Shown here piece after piece: positions 61,076 to 64,000 of a stretch of 64,000 nucleotides of DNA. Each line of letters opens with the position of its first letter. Within the stretch, counting starts at the first letter, position 1. The DNA lies in assembly GCF_052327305.1 (NCBI RefSeq), contig NZ_CP182486.1, positions 992,001-1,056,000 of the forward strand. Direction: 5' to 3'. Position numbers and translations under genes: made by a program. The notes beneath the pieces were generated by a model, which was given only the letters and a program-made list of their open reading frames with translations, was not told the origin of the DNA and ran no database searches. This stretch comes from Sphingobium sp052327305. GTDB taxonomy: Bacteria; Pseudomonadota; Alphaproteobacteria; Sphingomonadales; Sphingomonadaceae.

Positions 61076-61885
61076 ATGTCTTTCATGCTCCGCTTTTTCC
61101 GATCCGCGCGCGCCGAGGCGCCTGATCTCTCGGATCGCTCTCCGCCGTCCGTTGGCGATGATCGGCGGGTCTATGCCGTGGGCGACGTCCATGGTCGCCT
61201 CGATTTGCTTCGGGAGCTGATCGACAAGATCGCAGCCGACGACTGGGCACGCGGGCCAGTCGCTTCGACCGAGCTTGTCCTGCTGGGAGACTATGTGGAC
61301 CGAGGGCCGCAATCGGCTCAGGTCATTGATTTCATTGTGCGCCTGGCTCGCTGGTGGCCCAATCTGCATTGCCTGATGGGCAATCATGAAGAGGTATTTC
61401 TGCTGGCGCTGCGCGGCGACGAAAGCGCGCTCCGCTTCATGACACGTATCGGCGGGCGTGAAACGATCCTGTCCTATGGCATCGAGGCGGAAGCGCTGGA
61501 CGCGATGACGCTGGGCCAGTTGCGCGATGCGCTGGGCGAACTCGTTCCAGACGATCATGTCGCGTTCCTGGCCGGGCTGGGTGAGCAGATCTCCTTTGGC
61601 GATTATGCTTTCGTGCATGCGGGTGTCCGTCCGGGCGTCCCGCTCGATAATCAGGAGCCGAAGGATCTGCGCTGGATACGGGATGAGTTTCTGGAAAGCG
61701 ATGTCCCCCATGAGCGGTTGATTGTCCATGGACACAGCATCACCGATGAGGTGGAAGTTCTGACCAACCGCATCGGCATCGACACGGGCGCCTATGCCAC
61801 CGGTCGGCTCACCGCAGTGGGTCTTGAGGGCACCGAGCAGTGGTTCCTGACAACGGGCGGCGACCCCGCCGGTCCACGCCACTAG
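61076..61885 (+). CDS. serine/threonine protein phosphatase-like metallophosphatase
   Basis: A 269-residue PPP-fold enzyme with the complete metal motif set: GDVHGR (about 37), GDYVDRG (about 71), GNHEE, a VHAGVRPG histidine and a late VHGHS. These bind two metal ions. Family members dephosphorylate proteins, diadenosine tetraphosphate (ApaH-like) or other phosphoesters; the substrate is not decidable. ATG 61076 is used, with no strong ribosome site. A convergent terminator follows. Confidence 0.88.
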   Translation: MSFMLRFFRSARAEAPDLSDRSPPSVGDDRRVYAVGDVHGRLDLLRELIDKIAADDWARGPVASTELVLLGDYVDRGPQSAQVIDFIVRLARWWPNLHCLMGNHEEVFLLALRGDESALRFMTRIGGRETILSYGIEAEALDAMTLGQLRDALGELVPDDHVAFLAGLGEQISFGDYAFVHAGVRPGVPLDNQEPKDLRWIRDEFLESDVPHERLIVHGHSITDEVEVLTNRIGIDTGAYATGRLTAVGLEGTEQWFLTTGGDPAGPRH

Positions 61886-61893
61886 ACCTTACG

Positions 61894-61931
61894 AAAAAGG
61901 GGCCGATGTCGCAGGACACCGGCTCCCTTTT
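61894..61931. terminator. bidirectional terminator between phosphatase and ctrA
   Basis: An imperfect stem pairs AAAAAGGGGCCG with CGGCTCCCTTTT around a small inner stem (GTC / GAC). It has A- and T-runs on both sides between two convergent genes. Confidence 0.75.
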
Positions 61932-61955
61932 GCAACTCGATGATCTGTTGGCGCG

Positions 61956-62663
61956 TCAGGCGACCTGCGTGGTCAGCTCCATCGCCTCGTCTTCGTCGCG
62001 CAGCACATAGCCGCGACCCCACACGGTCTCGATATAATTCTCGCCGCCACAGGCCAGCGCCAGCTTCTTGCGCAACTTGCAGATGAAGACGTCGATGATC
62101 TTGAGTTCCGGCTCGTCCATGCCGCCATAGAGATGGTTGAGGAACATCTCCTTGGTGAGCGTCGTGCCCTTGCGGAGCGAAAGCAGCTCCAGCATCGCAT
62201 ATTCCTTACCGGTCAGGTGAACGCGGTTGCTGTCCACTTCCACGGTCTTGGCGTCGAGATTAACCGCCAGTTTGCCCGTGCGAATGACCGACTGCGAATG
62301 ACCCTTGGACCGACGAACGACTGCATGAATGCGGGCGATCAGTTCTTCCTTGTGGAAGGGCTTGGTCACATAATCGTCGGCACCAAAACCGAATGAGCGG
62401 ACCTTGCTGTCCATCTCCGAGATGCCGGAAAGGATCAGCACCGGGGTCTGGACCCGCGCGGTGCGCAGTTTCTTGAGCACGTCATAGCCGTGCATGTCGG
62501 GCAGATTAAGGTCCAGACAAATGATGTCGTAGTCGTACAGCTTGCCGAGATCGAGGCCTTCTTCGCCCAGGTCGGTTGTGTAGACGTTGAAGCCCTCCGT
62601 AGTGAGCATCAGCTCGATCGCCTTGGCGGTCGTCGGTTCGTCTTCAATCAACAGCACGCGCAT
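61956..62663 (-). CDS. ctrA: cell-cycle master response regulator CtrA
   Basis: ATG 62663, with AAAGGGGCG upstream, gives 235 residues. The receiver domain starts MRVLLIEDEPTT and carries phospho-acceptor Asp51 in CLDLNLPDMHGYD. The OmpR-type winged helix follows (VHLTGKEYAMLELL ... IDVFICKLRKKL ... VWGRGYVLRD). These segments are nearly invariant in alphaproteobacterial CtrA. It controls motility, division and, in some species, replication initiation. A CtrA-like box lies upstream, suggesting autoregulation. In Caulobacter its degradation depends on CpdR, which is encoded 11 kb away here. Confidence 0.96.
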   Translation of the reverse strand: MRVLLIEDEPTTAKAIELMLTTEGFNVYTTDLGEEGLDLGKLYDYDIICLDLNLPDMHGYDVLKKLRTARVQTPVLILSGISEMDSKVRSFGFGADDYVTKPFHKEELIARIHAVVRRSKGHSQSVIRTGKLAVNLDAKTVEVDSNRVHLTGKEYAMLELLSLRKGTTLTKEMFLNHLYGGMDEPELKIIDVFICKLRKKLALACGGENYIETVWGRGYVLRDEDEAMELTTQVA

Positions 62664-62748
62664 GAGCTCGCCCCTTTTTGCCTCCGGACCTCTTAACCCC
62701 TCGATCCGGAACACGACTATTAACTATACGCAGAGTGAAGGCAAAAGG

Positions 62749-62763
62749 TTAATTTTGTGTAAA
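62749..62763. promoter_or_regulatory. putative CtrA-binding box upstream of ctrA
   Basis: TTAATTTTGTGTAAA fits TTAA-N7-TTAA with one mismatch in the second half. It lies about 86 bp before the ctrA start, a usual position for ctrA promoter autoregulation. Confidence 0.5.
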
Positions 62764-62806
62764 CCGGCCTGAGTCCGCGAGTCGGAAGCAGGTTCGAAGA
62801 GGAACC

Positions 62807-63784
62807 TCAGGCCCGCGCGCCCAGCAATAATCGGCGTGTAGGCGCGTAGCGCCGCGCGGCCTGATGGACCATCACCGAACCCGCGAGCGCGATGACGAAG
62901 AGGACCGCCGGGGGCGCATAGGGTGCGAAATAATGAATGAACGCGACGTGCATATACATGATGACCAGCGACATCCTGCCCAGCCCGGCCAGCGTCGCGA
63001 CCGCCGCGCCCGGCAGGAAGCCCAGCGCCTGCGCCAGCGTCCACGTCACCACAAACGCAGCGGCGACGGAAAGTAGCGGAATACCCAGCCCCCCGGTCTT
63101 CATGGCGAGGGGCGGCAGGAGGGCGAAAGCGAGGAGTGAGCCAACGCCGGCCGCCAGTCCGGCCCACCGGGGCGGAGGCGCGCCGGCCCTGTTGCGCCAG
63201 AGCGCTCCGATCCACAGAAAAGCCAAAGCACCCGGAACAGCGATCAGGCCGAAAGGGGACGCTGTTCCGCCCCACCAGGCCGCCCCCGCCAGAAGCGCGA
63301 GGATCGTCACGGGCCACTGCCATTCGCTAGGATCAGGCCAGCGCAGCGCCAGTCCGTTCCAAATCAGGCGCGCCAGAACGAGGCAGGGGACGAACCACAG
63401 GATGGTGAACGGCCCCCGCGTGCTCTGGGTCGAAAGCAGAATCACTTGAAAGCCCTGCGCGAAGTTGGGGAAGATCGGCCGCACACCGCGCCAGTGTTCG
63501 ATGAGGAAGTCCGCGCTCAGAAGAAGCAGGCTGAAAATCAGGAACGGCACTACAAGGCTGGCACCCAGCCGTCGCAGCAGCCGTGGAACGGACACCGGAC
63601 GGAGCGTGAACCCGGAAGCGATGAAAAAGAGCGGCATATGGAACAGGTAGATCGCGTCCCGCACCGGCCCACGGGTCCAGACATGCCCGGCGACCACGGC
63701 GAGAATGCCCACCCCCTTGAGCGCGTCGAGCCAATCCAGCCGCACGGGTCTGGCAAGCGCGCGATCAATCATTTCCCCCGACAT
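62807..63784 (-). CDS. acyltransferase 3 family membrane protein
   Basis: A 325-residue integral membrane protein with about 10 hydrophobic segments. The N-terminus shows LDWLDALKGVGILAVVAGH, with the conserved histidine, and FHMPLFFIASG, the signature of the acyltransferase-3 family. Members O-acetylate or succinylate surface polysaccharides, lipids or antibiotics. ATG 63784 or 63772 could be the start. It stands alone upstream of ctrA on the same strand; the two genes are separated by the ctrA promoter region. Confidence 0.85.
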   Translation of the reverse strand: MSGEMIDRALARPVRLDWLDALKGVGILAVVAGHVWTRGPVRDAIYLFHMPLFFIASGFTLRPVSVPRLLRRLGASLVVPFLIFSLLLLSADFLIEHWRGVRPIFPNFAQGFQVILLSTQSTRGPFTILWFVPCLVLARLIWNGLALRWPDPSEWQWPVTILALLAGAAWWGGTASPFGLIAVPGALAFLWIGALWRNRAGAPPPRWAGLAAGVGSLLAFALLPPLAMKTGGLGIPLLSVAAAFVVTWTLAQALGFLPGAAVATLAGLGRMSLVIMYMHVAFIHYFAPYAPPAVLFVIALAGSVMVHQAARRYAPTRRLLLGARA

Positions 63785-63807
63785 GGACGAGGGCTATAGG
63801 CGCATCC

Positions 63808-64000
63808 ATGCGCCCCGCCCATAGCAAGCCTTTGCCCTCGCCCCTCGTCGATCGTGTCCTCTTCATGGACGGCGAGGCGATCCTGCTCGACAAGCCTGCG
63901 GGCCTCGCGGTCGATCCGCCGCGAGACGGCTCGCTCAGTCTCGAAAATCATCTGGCGGGCCTCACTTTCGGATTTGAGCGCTGGCCCCTTCCGGTACACC
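63808..64000 (+). CDS. RluA-family pseudouridine synthase, N-terminal part (runs off the right edge)
   Basis: ATG 63808 opens a frame that continues past the window end. The 64 visible residues contain FMDGEAILLDKPAGLAVDPP, the first conserved block of RluA/RluC/RluD-type enzymes, which isomerise uridine to pseudouridine in rRNA or tRNA. The catalytic HRLDxxTSG motif lies beyond the window, so the subgroup is open. It is divergent from the acyltransferase gene. Confidence 0.8.
   Translation, partial: MRPAHSKPLPSPLVDRVLFMDGEAILLDKPAGLAVDPPRDGSLSLENHLAGLTFGFERWPLPVH

Overview
The window looks like the chromosome of a sphingomonad (Alphaproteobacteria, Sphingomonadaceae such as Sphingobium, Sphingomonas or Novosphingobium). 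The evidence is GC-rich coding sequence, TonB-dependent receptors serving sugar-degradation loci, SapC/cupin/tryptophan-halogenase genes, and a core block holding ctrA, cpdR, dnaB, a UPF0262 gene and dcd. No rRNA, transposase, integrase or CRISPR array was seen.

Region 1 (1-25.3 kb) is a carbohydrate-degradation locus. It encodes a GH51 arabinofuranosidase, a FadR-type GntR regulator, a GH27 alpha-galactosidase, a feruloyl-esterase-like enzyme, a module of cupin, SapC, TonB receptor and halogenase, a GH95 enzyme, an aldose epimerase, a sialate-O-acetylesterase-like esterase, two exported GH43 enzymes, a CE4-like deacetylase and a CE15-like glucuronoyl esterase. Together these activities fit removal of side chains and esters from a heavily decorated glucuronoarabinoxylan. 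No backbone endoxylanase is visible. Two near-identical LacI-type operators (8044 and 23709) lie in this region, but no LacI gene does.

Region 2 (25.4-46.2 kb) looks like a co-regulated, mostly periplasmic oxidation pathway for an unidentified substrate. It holds a second FCD-GntR regulator, an exported amidohydrolase, an ACS-type MFS carrier, an iron alcohol dehydrogenase, an aldehyde dehydrogenase, two soluble quinoproteins each with its own small cytochrome c, a class III CoA-transferase with a crotonase-fold protein, an SMP-30 lactonase, two exported cupin proteins, a small exported protein and a TonB receptor. A 15-bp inverted repeat (TCnTAT-N3-ATAkGA) occurs at five promoters here, including that of the GntR gene. 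I regard this operator-defined regulon as the best candidate for an undescribed system.

Region 3 (46.4-50.6 kb) is an operon of an ExuT-like MFS carrier, a leaderless GH43 enzyme and a Tat-exported Gfo/Idh/MocA oxidoreductase. Oligosaccharides are probably finished in the cytoplasm there. It ends at a strong terminator beside tRNA-Val(GAC).

Region 4 (50.6-64 kb) is core genome: cpdR, an N-formylglutamate amidohydrolase-like gene, a possible CCUCC-type small RNA, an orphan sapC, a GlcD-type FAD dehydrogenase, a DEAD-box helicase, tRNA-Ala(CGC), dnaB, a UPF0262 gene, a GH25-fold protein that has lost its catalytic acids, cytidine deaminase, dcd, a metallophosphatase, ctrA with a CtrA-like box, an acyltransferase and the start of an RluA-type pseudouridine synthase. 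All calls are from reading the sequence; no database search was run.
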